Positions 16,330 through 24,724 of a stretch of 64,000 nt of DNA are shown here, one piece after another. The stretch's first letter is position 1. The number at the start of each line of letters is the position of its first letter. The translations under genes were made by a program, and so were the position numbers. This stretch comes from Streptomyces sp. NBC_01264 (GTDB taxonomy: Bacteria; Actinomycetota; Actinomycetes; Streptomycetales; Streptomycetaceae): NCBI RefSeq assembly GCF_026340675.1, contig NZ_JAPEOX010000002.1, positions 1,984,001 through 2,048,000 of the forward strand, given 5' to 3'. The notes under the pieces are model-generated. The model was given only the letters and a program-made list of their open reading frames with translations, ran no database searches and was not told the origin of the DNA.

Positions 16330-17106
16330 GTGTCGGCGCACCGCTCCACGCACGCCCCGGCCCTGCTGGTCATCGCCCACGGCAGCCGCGACCCGCGGCA
16401 CGCGGCGACCGTGCACGCCCTCACCCGGCGGGTACGGGCGCTGCGGCCGGGGCTGCGTGTGGAGACCGCCTTCCTGGACTTCGACACCCCGACCGTCGAC
16501 CGGGCGGTCGCCTCGCTCCACCGGTCGGGCGTACGCGACGTCGTGGCGCTCCCCCTCCTCCTGACGCGGGCGTTCCACGCGAAGTCCGACATCCCGGCGG
16601 TGCTCGCCGGAGCCACGTCCCACCTGCCGGACCTCTCGGTTCGCATCGCGGATGTGCTCGGCCCGTCGCCGCTGCTGCTGGCGACCCTGGAGCGCCGGCT
16701 GTGGGAAGCCGGCCTCACCCCGGCGGACCGCGCCACCACCGGTGTGGTGCTCGCGTCCGCCGGTTCCTCGGACCCGGAGGCGATCGCAGTGATCGCTGAA
16801 ACCGCGCGGGAGTGGCGGCACACCGGTTGGTGCGCCGTGCGGCCTGCGTTCGCCTCCGCCGCTCTTCCCCGGACGGAGGACGCCGTACGCAAGCTGCGCG
16901 CCGAGGGCGTCCGCCGGATCGCGGTGGCCCCGTACGTCATCGCCCCGGGCCGGCTCCCCGACCGCATCGCGGCGGGCGCCGAAGCCGCGGGGGCCGACGT
17001 GATCGCGGCCGTCCTGGGCCCCTCCCCGGAGTTGGCCCGCCTCCTGCTCCGCAGATACGACGCAGCCACCGCCACCCCCACCCGAATCCCAGCCCTGGCA
17101 GCCTGA
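16330..17106 (+). CDS. sirohydrochlorin chelatase (CbiX/SirB family)
   Basis: 258 aa. Inserts Fe2+ (or Co2+) into sirohydrochlorin. Two CbiX-like halves are visible: LLVIAHGSRDPRHAATVHAL, with the metal-binding His, then LPLLLTRAFHAKSDIPAVL, and a second half with VVLASAGSSDPEA and IAVAPYVIAPGRLPDRI. It sits last in the sulfur operon, where it would supply siroheme for the reductase at 7788. GTG 16330 lies 6 nt after the permease stop with a weak Shine-Dalgarno sequence. Confidence 0.88.
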   Translation: MSAHRSTHAPALLVIAHGSRDPRHAATVHALTRRVRALRPGLRVETAFLDFDTPTVDRAVASLHRSGVRDVVALPLLLTRAFHAKSDIPAVLAGATSHLPDLSVRIADVLGPSPLLLATLERRLWEAGLTPADRATTGVVLASAGSSDPEAIAVIAETAREWRHTGWCAVRPAFASAALPRTEDAVRKLRAEGVRRIAVAPYVIAPGRLPDRIAAGAEAAGADVIAAVLGPSPELARLLLRRYDAATATPTRIPALAA

Positions 17107-17146
17107 CCCCGCCGCTGCGCGGGGCAGGAGTCCCCTACCCGCCCTC

Positions 17147-17180
17147 GCCGGACGGGCTGGATACATCCAGCCCGTCCGGC
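17147..17180. terminator. 16-bp hairpin after the sulfur operon
   Basis: Arms 17147-17162 (GCCGGACGGGCTGGAT) and 17165-17180 (ATCCAGCCCGTCCGGC) are perfect reverse complements, almost without a loop. It lies between two convergent genes and is the edge of a dispersed repeat, see 17165-17230. It probably terminates transcription from both sides. Confidence 0.6.
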
Positions 17181-17230
17181 GTTTGAGGACCGGGGTCTGG
17201 GGCGGAGCCCCAGGGGGTCCGGGCGCAGCC
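17165..17230 (+). repeat. dispersed intergenic repeat, copy A
   Basis: Contains ATCCAGCC, CCGGCGTTTGAGG and CGGGGTCTGGGGCGGAGC in this order. The same blocks recur in reverse orientation at 43198-43272. Streptomycete genomes carry many such elements between convergent genes, often as terminators. Confidence 0.6.
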
Positions 17231-17296
17231 CGGGGAACGGGCGAAGGGCGGATAGGGGACTTCGCCCCGCAGGGCCGACGCACCCGCACCCCGCGA

Positions 17297-18301
17297 CTAC
17301 CCCCGCGCAGCGGCCTCGTCGGCCAGGGCCGTCAGGTCCTCCACGGACATCGCGCCCGGCGGCAGACCCTCCCGGGCGAAGATGTTCGCCGCCACGCGCA
17401 GCGTGTCGTTGACCGGCGTGGCCACCCCGTGCAGCCGCCCCAGCAGCACGATCTCCCCGTTGAGATAGTCCGCCTCCACCGACCCCGTGCCCCGCGCCAG
17501 GCTCTGCCAGGAGGACCCGCCCCTCACCTCCCCGGCCGGAACGTCCACCTTCCCCTCACGGGCCGCCGCCTGCTCGGCCTCCGAGGCCCAGGCGATGCCC
17601 GCGGCGGCGAAGGCCGCCTTCGCCTCGCGCACGGCCCGCAGCAGCAGCGCCGCCTTCGCGGGCTCCGGCTCAGGGCCGGTGGTCGCCTGGACCGCGTTGC
17701 CCAGGTTGCCCAGCAGCTTCGCGTACTTCCACCGCATCACGTCCTCGACGACCGGCGCCCCGAACCCGGCCTTCTCCAGGTCGGCCGCGATCCGCCGGGC
17801 CCGCGCGTCCGCGCCCCCGGCGGCCTTCCCGAGGTGCAGGATCCCGGTCAGCGGCGCGCACAGCGCGGAGACCACCCCCGGCTCCAGGAAGGTCGCCGGC
17901 AGCCACACGCAGACCCCGTACACGCGCGCGAAGCGCCGTAGGGCGAGGCGTTCGCTCTCCACCCCGTTCTGCGCGCACAGCACCGGCAGCCGCTGCGCGG
18001 CCGTACCGCCGCCCGCGACCTCCGCGTCGCCCCACGCCTCGAGCGCGGCGAGCGCGTCCTGGGTCTTCACGGTCAGCAACAGCACGTCGTCGGGGCGCAG
18101 TTCGCCGAGCTCTCCCGGTCCGCTGACCACGGGCAACCGGTGCACCCGCTCCCCGTCGGCGGTGGTGAGCCGCAGCCCGTCCGCCCTCAGGGCTTCCGCG
18201 TGGGGGCCGCGCGCGACGAGCACGACCTCGTTGCCGGACTCCGCGAGCCGTCCGCCGATGGTCGCGCCGATCGCCCCGGCGCCGATGATGATGTAACGCA
18301 T
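17297..18301 (-). CDS. 2-dehydropantoate 2-reductase family protein
   Basis: 334 aa NADPH-dependent ketopantoate reductase-like enzyme. The Rossmann start is MRYIIIGAGAIGATIGGRLAESG. LLLTVKTQDAL and CAQNGVESE are the usual cofactor/substrate loops, and WKYAKLLGNLGNA carries the catalytic lysine. The family makes pantoate for coenzyme A, but paralogues with other substrates are common and no pantothenate gene is nearby. The ATG is divergent from the aldo/keto reductase, with 45 bp between starts. Confidence 0.85.
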   Translation of the reverse strand: MRYIIIGAGAIGATIGGRLAESGNEVVLVARGPHAEALRADGLRLTTADGERVHRLPVVSGPGELGELRPDDVLLLTVKTQDALAALEAWGDAEVAGGGTAAQRLPVLCAQNGVESERLALRRFARVYGVCVWLPATFLEPGVVSALCAPLTGILHLGKAAGGADARARRIAADLEKAGFGAPVVEDVMRWKYAKLLGNLGNAVQATTGPEPEPAKAALLLRAVREAKAAFAAAGIAWASEAEQAAAREGKVDVPAGEVRGGSSWQSLARGTGSVEADYLNGEIVLLGRLHGVATPVNDTLRVAANIFAREGLPPGAMSVEDLTALADEAAARG

Positions 18302-18334
18302 GCCCACGAGCCTGGCACATCCGCGGGCCTGGGT

Positions 18335-18340
18335 TACGGT
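18335..18340 (+). promoter_or_regulatory. candidate promoter, leaderless aldo/keto reductase
   Basis: TACGGT ends 6 nt before the ATG at 18347. A weak -35-like CTGGCA lies 17 nt further upstream (18312-18317). There is no Shine-Dalgarno sequence, so the mRNA is probably leaderless. Confidence 0.5.
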
Positions 18341-18346
18341 CGGGCC

Positions 18347-19210
18347 ATGTCTGTTGACGTGGATGAGACGTTCACCCTCGGCGGGGACCTGCCCGTACGC
18401 CGCCTCGGACTCGGCACCGGCGGGCTGGTCGGCTCCGGCTACTGGGGCCCGCGCGCCGAGCGCCACGCATCGGTCGCGCTGCTGCGCACCGCCGTCGCAC
18501 GCGGGGTCACCCTGATCGACACCGCCGACAACTACGGCCCCCATCTGGCCGAGGAGCTGGTAGCCGAGGCCCTGCACCCGTACGGGGAGCAGCTGGTGGT
18601 CTCCACCAAGGGCGGGGTGGTGCGCACCGGCCCCGACCAGTGGCACGCGGCGGGCCGCCCGGAGGAGCTGCGCTCGATGTGCGAGGCGAGCCTGCGCAGG
18701 CTCCGCCTGGACCGGATCGACCTCTACCAGCTGCACCGCTTCGACCCGGCCGTCCCGCCGGCGGAGCAACTGGGCACGCTGGCCGAGCTCCGGGCGGAGG
18801 GCAAGATCCGCCACATCGGGCTGAACACGGTGACGGCGGACCAGCTCGGGGAGGCGCTGTCCCTGGTCCCGGTGGCCTCGGTGCAGAACCCGTACAACCT
18901 CCTGGACCGCTCCTCGGCGGAGCTCCTGGCCCTGTGCGAGGAGCGCGGCATCGCCTTCCTCCCGTACTACCCGCTGGGCAGCGGAGCCCTGACCCGGGAG
19001 AGCGCCGCCGCCCTGACGGCGGTCGCCACGCAACACGGCGCGTCCACCGGCCAGATCGCCCTGGCCTGGCTCCTCCAGCACTCCCCGGTCCTCTGCCCCA
19101 CCCCGGGCACGGGCTCCCCGGAGCACCTGGCGGAAAACCTGGACGCGGCCACGGTCCACCTGACCCCGCACGAGATGACCCTGTTGAACGGGCTGGCGGA
19201 CCCGGACTGA
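18347..19210 (+). CDS. aldo/keto reductase
   Basis: 287 aa NAD(P)H-dependent (alpha/beta)8-barrel oxidoreductase. DTADNYGPHLAEELVAEAL contains the catalytic Asp and Tyr, VVSTKGG the Lys, and DLYQLHRFDP the His. The C-terminal CPTPGTGSPEHLAENLDA segment binds the cofactor. The substrate is unknown. It starts without a ribosome-binding site, 6 nt after a -10-like box, and ends in a hairpin shared with the convergent DUF1697 gene. Confidence 0.9.
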   Translation: MSVDVDETFTLGGDLPVRRLGLGTGGLVGSGYWGPRAERHASVALLRTAVARGVTLIDTADNYGPHLAEELVAEALHPYGEQLVVSTKGGVVRTGPDQWHAAGRPEELRSMCEASLRRLRLDRIDLYQLHRFDPAVPPAEQLGTLAELRAEGKIRHIGLNTVTADQLGEALSLVPVASVQNPYNLLDRSSAELLALCEERGIAFLPYYPLGSGALTRESAAALTAVATQHGASTGQIALAWLLQHSPVLCPTPGTGSPEHLAENLDAATVHLTPHEMTLLNGLADPD

Positions 19211-19240
19211 CACCGGGCCCGACCGACACCTGGCCCGGTG
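19211..19240. terminator. bidirectional hairpin
   Basis: CACCGGGCC (19211-19219) pairs with GGCCCGGTG (19232-19240), 9 bp with a 12-nt loop, in the 38-bp gap between two convergent genes. Confidence 0.55.
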
Positions 19241-19248
19241 GCCCGGCG

Positions 19249-19809
19249 TCAGCCCTCCTGGGTGAGTTCCACCAGCTTGGCGACCGTGTTCCAGTTGCGG
19301 GTGGTCACGTCCAGGCCCTTGACCACCGCCGGTTTCGCGAGGGACTCGCCCAGTTTGGAGCGGCCCAGGCCGTTCGGGGCGTAGAGGTAGATGACGCGGT
19401 CGCCGACGCGGTACTCCTCGGGGAGGTAGGCGGGGGCGTCGATCGAGGCGAAGCGGGACTCGGCGGGCTGCTCGGAGCAGAAGGTGGCGTGGAGCTGTTT
19501 GCCTTCGAGTTCGGCGGCCGGGAAGGGGCAGGCGTCGGCGACGGCGCGCAGGTAGGCGCCGTCGAGCACCAGGCAGGGCACCCGGAAGCCGAAGTGGGCC
19601 TCGATGGCGGCCTCCAGCTCGCGGGCGAGGGCGGTCGGCGCCTTCCCGCTCGCGCTGGCGAAGACGGCGTTGCCGCTCTGGAGGTACGTCTGCACATCCT
19701 CGTGGCCGAGGCCCTCCAGGACCTGGCGCAGCTCGGCCATCGGGACCTTCTTGTTCCCGCCGACGTTGATGCCCCGGAGCAGCGCCGCGTACGTGGTCGT
19801 CTTGGTCAT
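19249..19809 (-). CDS. DUF1697 family protein
   Basis: 186 aa. It starts with the family hallmark YAALLRGINVGGNKKVPMAELR, followed by VQTYLQSGNAVFAS and the C-terminal KLGESLAKPAVVKGLDVTTRNWNTVAKLVEL. The molecular function of DUF1697 is not established. The ATG at 19809 overlaps the stop of the upstream GNAT gene by 4 nt. It also has a -10-like TATCGT 6 nt upstream, so it may be expressed both with the GNAT and from its own promoter. Confidence 0.9.
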   Translation of the reverse strand: MTKTTTYAALLRGINVGGNKKVPMAELRQVLEGLGHEDVQTYLQSGNAVFASASGKAPTALARELEAAIEAHFGFRVPCLVLDGAYLRAVADACPFPAAELEGKQLHATFCSEQPAESRFASIDAPAYLPEEYRVGDRVIYLYAPNGLGRSKLGESLAKPAVVKGLDVTTRNWNTVAKLVELTQEG

Positions 19810-20420
19810 GTCTGCACGATAGGGCGCACCTCTGACACTGCGCGCCGTAGGTGCAGGTGCCCGTCGAGCGGGTAGGCGGGCGGGGCCGACGGCAGGATGC
19901 TGCCGAAGGTGTAGCCGCTCTTCTCGGCGACCCGGCAGGATGCCGCGTTGTCCACCTGATGGAGGAGTTCGAGGCGTTCCAGTCCCTCGGCCCGGAAGGT
20001 TTCGAAGGCCCAGGCGGTCAGGGCATCCAGCGCTCGTGGGGCCACGCCCCGCCCACGGGCCCGCGCCGCCGTCCAGTAGCCGACCCCGGCGGAGGGCTCG
20101 CCCGGCCGGACTCCCTTCAGTACGACGTGGCCCGCCAGGCGCGGCGGCGCCGCTTCGCCGTCCTGAGCGGAGTCCTCCAAGACGGCGAAGCCGAACCGGG
20201 CGCCCGACGCCCAGGCCCGCTCCTGGTCCCGTACCCACCGCAGCCCCTCGTCCGCGCTCTCCACGGGTGGGCTCGCCCAGCGCCGTAGATCGGGGTCCCG
20301 GTACGCCTCGACGAGCGCGGCCACGTCGTCCGCGCACCAGGGGTGAAGGGTGAGGGCGGGAGCGCTCGGAGTCGCGGCCGCGCGGAGGGTGACGGGAGCG
20401 TGCATGATCGGAGCGTTCAT
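19806..20420 (-). CDS. GNAT-family acetyltransferase (RimJ/RimL-like)
   Basis: 204 aa. Core features are [54 protein letters not shown] and [25 protein letters not shown], the layout of RimJ/RimL-type N-acetyltransferases. Substrate unknown. Start ATG 20420 overlaps the stop of the glycosyltransferase, and its own stop overlaps the DUF1697 start, giving a coupled three-gene unit. Internal starts at M6 are possible. Confidence 0.87.
   Translation of the reverse strand: MNAPIMHAPVTLRAAATPSAPALTLHPWCADDVAALVEAYRDPDLRRWASPPVESADEGLRWVRDQERAWASGARFGFAVLEDSAQDGEAAPPRLAGHVVLKGVRPGEPSAGVGYWTAARARGRGVAPRALDALTAWAFETFRAEGLERLELLHQVDNAASCRVAEKSGYTFGSILPSAPPAYPLDGHLHLRRAVSEVRPIVQT
19816..19821 (-). promoter_or_regulatory. 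candidate internal -10 box, DUF1697 gene
   Basis: TATCGT on the minus strand ends 6 nt before the ATG at 19809, inside the 3' end of the GNAT gene. Confidence 0.4.
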
Positions 20421-21658
20421 GACCGGAGCGTACGCAGCGGCGCCGGCTCGCGGTCGGGCAGTTCGGACTCGATCAGGTCGGCCGCCTGGCGCGTGCCGCC
20501 CTCCGTCGCCATCTCGCGGCGGATCCGGTCCGCGCGTGCGGCGACCTCCGGGTCGGCGACCAGGGCGAGGACGGCCTCGCGCAGGGTCGCGGCGTCGGCC
20601 CCGGCCATCGGGACGTGCCGGGCGACACCCAGGCCGGCCAGCATGTCGGCGTTGCCGAACTGGTCGACGGCCTGCGGGACCGCGACCATCGGGGTGCCGG
20701 TGGCCAGGCCCTCCTGGCAGCCGCCGGTGCCCGCGTGGGTGATGAAGGCGTCGGCCTGGCGCAGGATGTCCAACTGGGGAACCCAGCGGTGCACTTCGAC
20801 GTTGGCGGGGATCTGGCCGATCTCGGCCTCGTCGGTGAACCTGCCGATCTGGAGCACCACGTGCCAGTCCGGCAGGTCCCCGAAGGCTTCCGCGCAAGCC
20901 CCGTAGAAGGCCGGCTGCTTGGTGAAGGTGGAGCCGAAGGAGACCAGGAGGACCTTCTTCCCCTCGGCGCCCGCGGGGCGCGTCCAGGTGCCCTGGGTGG
21001 CGCTGCGGTCGCCCTGGCAGGCGCCGACGAAGGTGTACACGGCCTCGTCGACGCGGTCGGCGTGGGGCTGGAGGGCGCGCGGCATGAGGACGACGCTGCG
21101 GCGGGGGCGGCCGACGAACCGGTCGCTGTCCTCGTCGATGCCGTTCTCGTCGAGCCAGGCCCGGAACCGGGCGTAGTACGCCTTCCCGCGCTCGGAGTCG
21201 CGCAGTTCGGCGAACATCGGCTCGGCGACCTCCTCCTCGTAGCCGGTCCAGGCGACCAGGGTCGGGGAGAGGGAGACCGCGGGGACGCCCCAGCGGTGGG
21301 CGAGGACGATCGCGGGGTAGGCGGTGATGTCGTGGAGGACGAGGTCCGGCTCGTCGCCCTCGAAGGCGGCCGCGAGCTGCGGGAGGGCCTGGACGGCGTC
21401 GGCGAGGAAGGGCTCGATGTTGTCGATGAGCTCGGTGCCCCACGCGTCGGGGTCCTCGTCGGTGGGGAGGGTGGAGTTCCAGATCACCGGGGTGGCGCCG
21501 GTCTCGGCGATCTTGTCCGCGTAGGCGGCGGGGATGGCGTAGCTGACGCGGTGGCCCCGGGCGACCAGCTCGCGGATCACTTCGATGCTCGGGTTCACGT
21601 GGCCGGCGGCGGCGATGGAGAACATAGCGATGTGGGCGGGCTTCGCGGTCGTGGTCAT
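20417..21658 (-). CDS. macrolide-family (MGT) glycosyltransferase
   Basis: 413 aa GT1-type enzyme of the OleD/OleI/Mgt kind, which inactivates macrolides by adding glucose from UDP-glucose. N-terminal acceptor domain: [29 protein letters not shown]-terminal donor domain: [62 protein letters not shown]. Length fits the family. The actual acceptor is unknown; self-protection or flavonoid/macrolide modification are both possible. The ATG is leaderless-like, with TACGGT 6 nt upstream and a 14-bp palindrome in the promoter, so it is probably repressor-controlled. Confidence 0.9.
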   Translation of the reverse strand: MTTTAKPAHIAMFSIAAAGHVNPSIEVIRELVARGHRVSYAIPAAYADKIAETGATPVIWNSTLPTDEDPDAWGTELIDNIEPFLADAVQALPQLAAAFEGDEPDLVLHDITAYPAIVLAHRWGVPAVSLSPTLVAWTGYEEEVAEPMFAELRDSERGKAYYARFRAWLDENGIDEDSDRFVGRPRRSVVLMPRALQPHADRVDEAVYTFVGACQGDRSATQGTWTRPAGAEGKKVLLVSFGSTFTKQPAFYGACAEAFGDLPDWHVVLQIGRFTDEAEIGQIPANVEVHRWVPQLDILRQADAFITHAGTGGCQEGLATGTPMVAVPQAVDQFGNADMLAGLGVARHVPMAGADAATLREAVLALVADPEVAARADRIRREMATEGGTRQAADLIESELPDREPAPLRTLRS

Positions 21659-21664
21659 GAGGCA

Positions 21665-21670
21665 ACCGTA
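21665..21670 (-). promoter_or_regulatory. candidate -10 box, MGT gene
   Basis: TACGGT on the minus strand, 6 nt before the ATG at 21658. The palindromic operator starts 5 bp further upstream. Confidence 0.5.
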
Positions 21671-21675
21671 ACGAG

Positions 21676-21689
21676 ACGAGACGTCTCGT
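21676..21689. promoter_or_regulatory. palindromic operator ACGAGACGTCTCGT
   Basis: A perfect 14-bp palindrome sits between the -10 box (21665-21670) and the expected -35 position. A protein bound there would block the promoter. The size and symmetry suit a TetR- or MarR-type repressor, but none is encoded next door. Confidence 0.55.
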
Positions 21690-21699
21690 GCAACCCGTA

Positions 21700-21776
21700 G
21701 GGGAACACGGGGAGGGAAGGGGAGGGAGTGGCGGGAGGGGGCGGGAGGGGCGGGAAGGGGCGGGCCGGATGCGAAA
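21700..21776 (+). other. G-rich tract upstream of APH-like gene
   Basis: About 75 bp made almost wholly of runs of 3-5 G separated by A, C or T, on the plus strand. Several G-quadruplex arrangements are possible. It lies between the MGT promoter and the kinase gene. Confidence 0.5.
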
Positions 21777-21853
21777 CTTGTCCGGTCATGAGCACCCGGC
21801 CACGCCCGGGGCACCCGGGACCCCCCGAGACACCGACGGACTGCGGAGACGGC

Positions 21854-22723
21854 ATGGACGAGTCACGAGCCCGGGAGGCCCTGACGGCGGCGGGCCTGGC
21901 GGGGGCGGGGTCCCCCGCTCCCCGGCTGCTGGCCCTCGGCGAGAACGCCGTCTTCGCGCTCGACGGCAGCGGTCTGGTCGCCAAGGTCGGCCGGGAGGCG
22001 GCGCTGCTGCCGCGCGCCGAGCTGGAGCTCAAGGTGGCGGGCTGGCTCGCGAAGTCCGGGGTCCCCGCGGTCCGCGCGGCCGAACCGCAGCCGCGGCTGG
22101 TGGACGGGCACCCGGTGACCCTGTGGCACCGGCTCCCCGACGCGGTCCGCCCGGCCGGCCCCGAGGACCTCGCGGCGCTGCTGCGACGGATCCACGCCCT
22201 GCCGGAGCCCCCCTTCGCCCTGCCCCCGCGCGATCTGCTGGGCGGGGTGGAGCGCTGGCTGCGGCTGGCGGGCGAGGCCATCGATCCGGCGGACGCCGCG
22301 TACCTGCGGGCCCGCCGCGACGGGTACGCCGCCCAGGTCGCCGCCCTCACCCCGCACCTGGTGCCCGGCCCGATCCACGGCGACGCGCTGCCCCGCAACG
22401 TCCACGTGGGCCCGGCCGGGCCGGTCCTGGTCGACCTGGAGACGGTCTCCGCCGACCTGCGCGAACACGACCTGGTGGTGATGGCCCTCTCCCGCGACCG
22501 GTACGGCCTGCCCGGCGCGGCGTACGAGGAGTTCACGGCGGCGTACGGCTGGGACGTGCGCGACTGGGAGGGCTGCGCGGTCCTGCGCGGCGCCCGCGAA
22601 ACGGCCAGTTGCGCCTGGGTCTCCCAGCACGCCCCGGCCAACCCGAAGGCCCTGGCCGAGTTCCGCCGCCGTGTGGCTTCCCTGCGCGAGGGCGACCCGG
22701 AAGTCCGCTGGCACCCGTTCTGA
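21854..22723 (+). CDS. aminoglycoside phosphotransferase-fold kinase
   Basis: 289 aa. The catalytic loop is [16 protein letters not shown] (Asp and Asn of HGDxxxxN), and the metal-binding Asp is in [18 protein letters not shown]. The N-lobe has [18 protein letters not shown]. The APH family includes antibiotic kinases but also homoserine and choline kinases, and resistance cannot be claimed. ATG 21854 has GGAG 5 nt upstream; ATG 21788 is an alternative with no ribosome-binding site. It diverges from the MGT gene. Confidence 0.82.
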   Translation: MDESRAREALTAAGLAGAGSPAPRLLALGENAVFALDGSGLVAKVGREAALLPRAELELKVAGWLAKSGVPAVRAAEPQPRLVDGHPVTLWHRLPDAVRPAGPEDLAALLRRIHALPEPPFALPPRDLLGGVERWLRLAGEAIDPADAAYLRARRDGYAAQVAALTPHLVPGPIHGDALPRNVHVGPAGPVLVDLETVSADLREHDLVVMALSRDRYGLPGAAYEEFTAAYGWDVRDWEGCAVLRGARETASCAWVSQHAPANPKALAEFRRRVASLREGDPEVRWHPF

Positions 22724-22754
22724 GCGTGCGGGGTTCCCGTGCGGGCGGCGCGGG

Positions 22755-24017
22755 TCAGCCGCGAAGGGCCTCGGCCGGCTGCACGCGGGACGCGCGGCGA
22801 GCCGGATAGATCCCGGCCACGAGACCGGTCGCCAGACCGATGAGCGGGGCCGTCGCCAGGGTGACGGGGTGCATGACCGGCGTCCAGTCCCTGACCAACG
22901 CCACGATCAGGACCGTCAACGTACCGATCGCCGTGCCGATGAGGCCGCCGAAGGCGCCCAGCGTGCCCGACTCGGCGAGGAACTGGGCGGTGACATGCCG
23001 CCGCTGCGCGCCGAGGGCGCGGCGCAGGCCGATCTCCCCGGTGCGCTCCAGGACCGCCACCAGGGTGGTGTTGGCGATCCCGACCGCTCCGATGACCAGG
23101 CACACCCCGGCGAGCAGCAGAAACAGCTGTTCGAGGTCGGAGGTCACCGAGGTCCGCAGGCTCTTCGGGTCGGGCGGCGCAACCGCCTTGAGGTACTCCG
23201 GATGGTCGGGGCGCAGCGCCGTGGGGGCTTCCCCGGCCACCTGCCGGGCGGCGCCCAGGTCGGTGGCGATGAGCATCCTGGCGCCCTCGGCGGGCCGCCC
23301 CCAGATCTCCACCGCGGTGGTCTGCGGTACGAGGACCGAGAGCAGCACCTCCGGCTGGCGCCGTACGTCGTCGACGATGCCCGTGACGGTGAACGGCTGC
23401 CCCCCGATGAAGATCGCCGGCTTGGTCTCCAGCGTGGTGATCCCCAGCCGTGCGGCGATGCCCGAGCCGATCACGGTGACGCGCTGGCGGGCACCGGCGT
23501 GGAAGTCGTCGTACAGCCTGCCCTGGGAGAGCCGGGGCTCCGCCGCGCGCAGGGCGCCGGGGGCGGCGGCCACCACACTGAGGGACTCCCCTGCGGTATC
23601 GCCCACCGGGGCGGCGGTGACGACGAGTTCGGCGGCGCTGCGTCGGGGCTTCACCGTCCACAGCACGCCGGCGTGCCGCACCCCGTTGAGCCGCTCGACG
23701 CGCTCCGAGGCGTCGTCCGGGAACGCCGCGCCGGCGAACTTGTCCTGTTCGCGGGCGATGTCCTCGACCGTCACCTCGGTCGCGGAGAGCACGTTGAAAC
23801 GGGCGTCGATCTGCGAGGAGGCGGTGGCGGTGAGGCCGAGCACCGCGACGAAGGCACCGACGCCCAGGACGGTGCCGAGCATGGTGAGCGCGGAGCGGGC
23901 GGGGCGCTGCAGCATTCCGGCCAACGCCTCGGCCAGCAGATCCCGCGGCACGAACACGGAGTGCCCGATCGCGGGCAGGGGTGCGGCTCGCCGCGCCCTT
24001 CGGATCCGGCTCAGCAT
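22755..24017 (-). CDS. MacB-like ABC transporter permease
   Basis: 420 aa. First helix near residues 40-65 (SALTMLGTVLGVGAFVAVLGLTATASS), then a large extracytoplasmic MacB_PCD domain, then three C-terminal helices in the FtsX fold, including EIGLRRALGAQRRHVTAQFL and the terminal YPARRASRVQPAEALRG. With the ATPase and adaptor upstream it forms an export or mechanotransmission machine rather than an importer. It overlaps the ATPase gene by 7 nt. Substrate unknown. Confidence 0.9.
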   Translation of the reverse strand: MLSRIRRARRAAPLPAIGHSVFVPRDLLAEALAGMLQRPARSALTMLGTVLGVGAFVAVLGLTATASSQIDARFNVLSATEVTVEDIAREQDKFAGAAFPDDASERVERLNGVRHAGVLWTVKPRRSAAELVVTAAPVGDTAGESLSVVAAAPGALRAAEPRLSQGRLYDDFHAGARQRVTVIGSGIAARLGITTLETKPAIFIGGQPFTVTGIVDDVRRQPEVLLSVLVPQTTAVEIWGRPAEGARMLIATDLGAARQVAGEAPTALRPDHPEYLKAVAPPDPKSLRTSVTSDLEQLFLLLAGVCLVIGAVGIANTTLVAVLERTGEIGLRRALGAQRRHVTAQFLAESGTLGAFGGLIGTAIGTLTVLIVALVRDWTPVMHPVTLATAPLIGLATGLVAGIYPARRASRVQPAEALRG

Positions 24018-24724
24018 GCGCGTACCCGCTCGCTCTCGCTCAGGATGCCGTCCCGGATGGTGACCGTCCGTCGGCCGCGGGCGGCCACGGCCAGGTCGTG
24101 CGTGATCAGGACGATCGTGATGCCCTCGGCGTTGAGTGCCTCGAGCAGCAGGAGCACCGCTTCGGCGTTTCCGGTGTCGAGGTTTCCCGTCGGCTCGTCG
24201 CACAGCAGCAGCGAAGGCCGGGCGACCAGGGCCCGCGCGATGGCCACCCGCTGACGTTCGCCGCCGGACATCCGGGTGGGCAGCGCCTCGGTCCGGTGGT
24301 CCAGGCCCACCCGGGCCAGCGCCTCGCGGGCCCGCTCCGGGCGCTCACCGCGCGGGGCGCCGCCGTAGACCATGGCGAGTTCGACGTTCTCACGGGCGCT
24401 GCGGTGCGGCAGCAGGTGGAAGGCCTGGAAGACGAATCCGATGCGTCGGCCGCGCAACGTGGTGCGCTCGGCGTCCCCCAGGCGTCCGGTGTCGATCCCG
24501 TCGAGCAGGAAGCTGCCGCTCGTGGGGGTGTCGAGGAGTCCGGCGATGTTCAGGAACGTGGACTTGCCGGAACCGGAGGGGCCGACGACGGTGATGAACT
24601 CGCCCCTTCGGACCGTGAGGTCGCTGGGGCGCAGCGCCTCCACGGGCGGCGGCCCCGGATAGGTGAGGCCGACCTGCCGGAACTCGATGACGGGCGGCTC
24701 GGACGCGGTCGGGGATCCGGTCAT
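24011..24724 (-). CDS. MacB/LolD-like ABC transporter ATPase
   Basis: 237 aa. Walker A GPSGSGKST, Q-loop FQAFHLLPHRS, signature MSGGERQRVAIARALV, Walker B LLLCDEPTGNLD and H-loop LITHD are all present; TGNLD is typical of the MacB/LolD/FtsE class. It overlaps the adaptor gene by 4 nt (ATGA) and the permease by 7 nt. Confidence 0.93.
   Translation of the reverse strand: MTGSPTASEPPVIEFRQVGLTYPGPPPVEALRPSDLTVRRGEFITVVGPSGSGKSTFLNIAGLLDTPTSGSFLLDGIDTGRLGDAERTTLRGRRIGFVFQAFHLLPHRSARENVELAMVYGGAPRGERPERAREALARVGLDHRTEALPTRMSGGERQRVAIARALVARPSLLLCDEPTGNLDTGNAEAVLLLLEALNAEGITIVLITHDLAVAARGRRTVTIRDGILSESERVRAC

Noticed and set aside
14503..17289. 928-codon minus-strand open frame
   Set aside because: Antisense shadow of the ABC ATPase, permease and chelatase genes. 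It has no recognisable domain and a composition typical of GC-rich antisense frames.
21854..22723. Aminoglycoside resistance gene
   Set aside because: Only the general APH kinase motifs are visible. The fold includes many metabolic kinases, so resistance is not supported.
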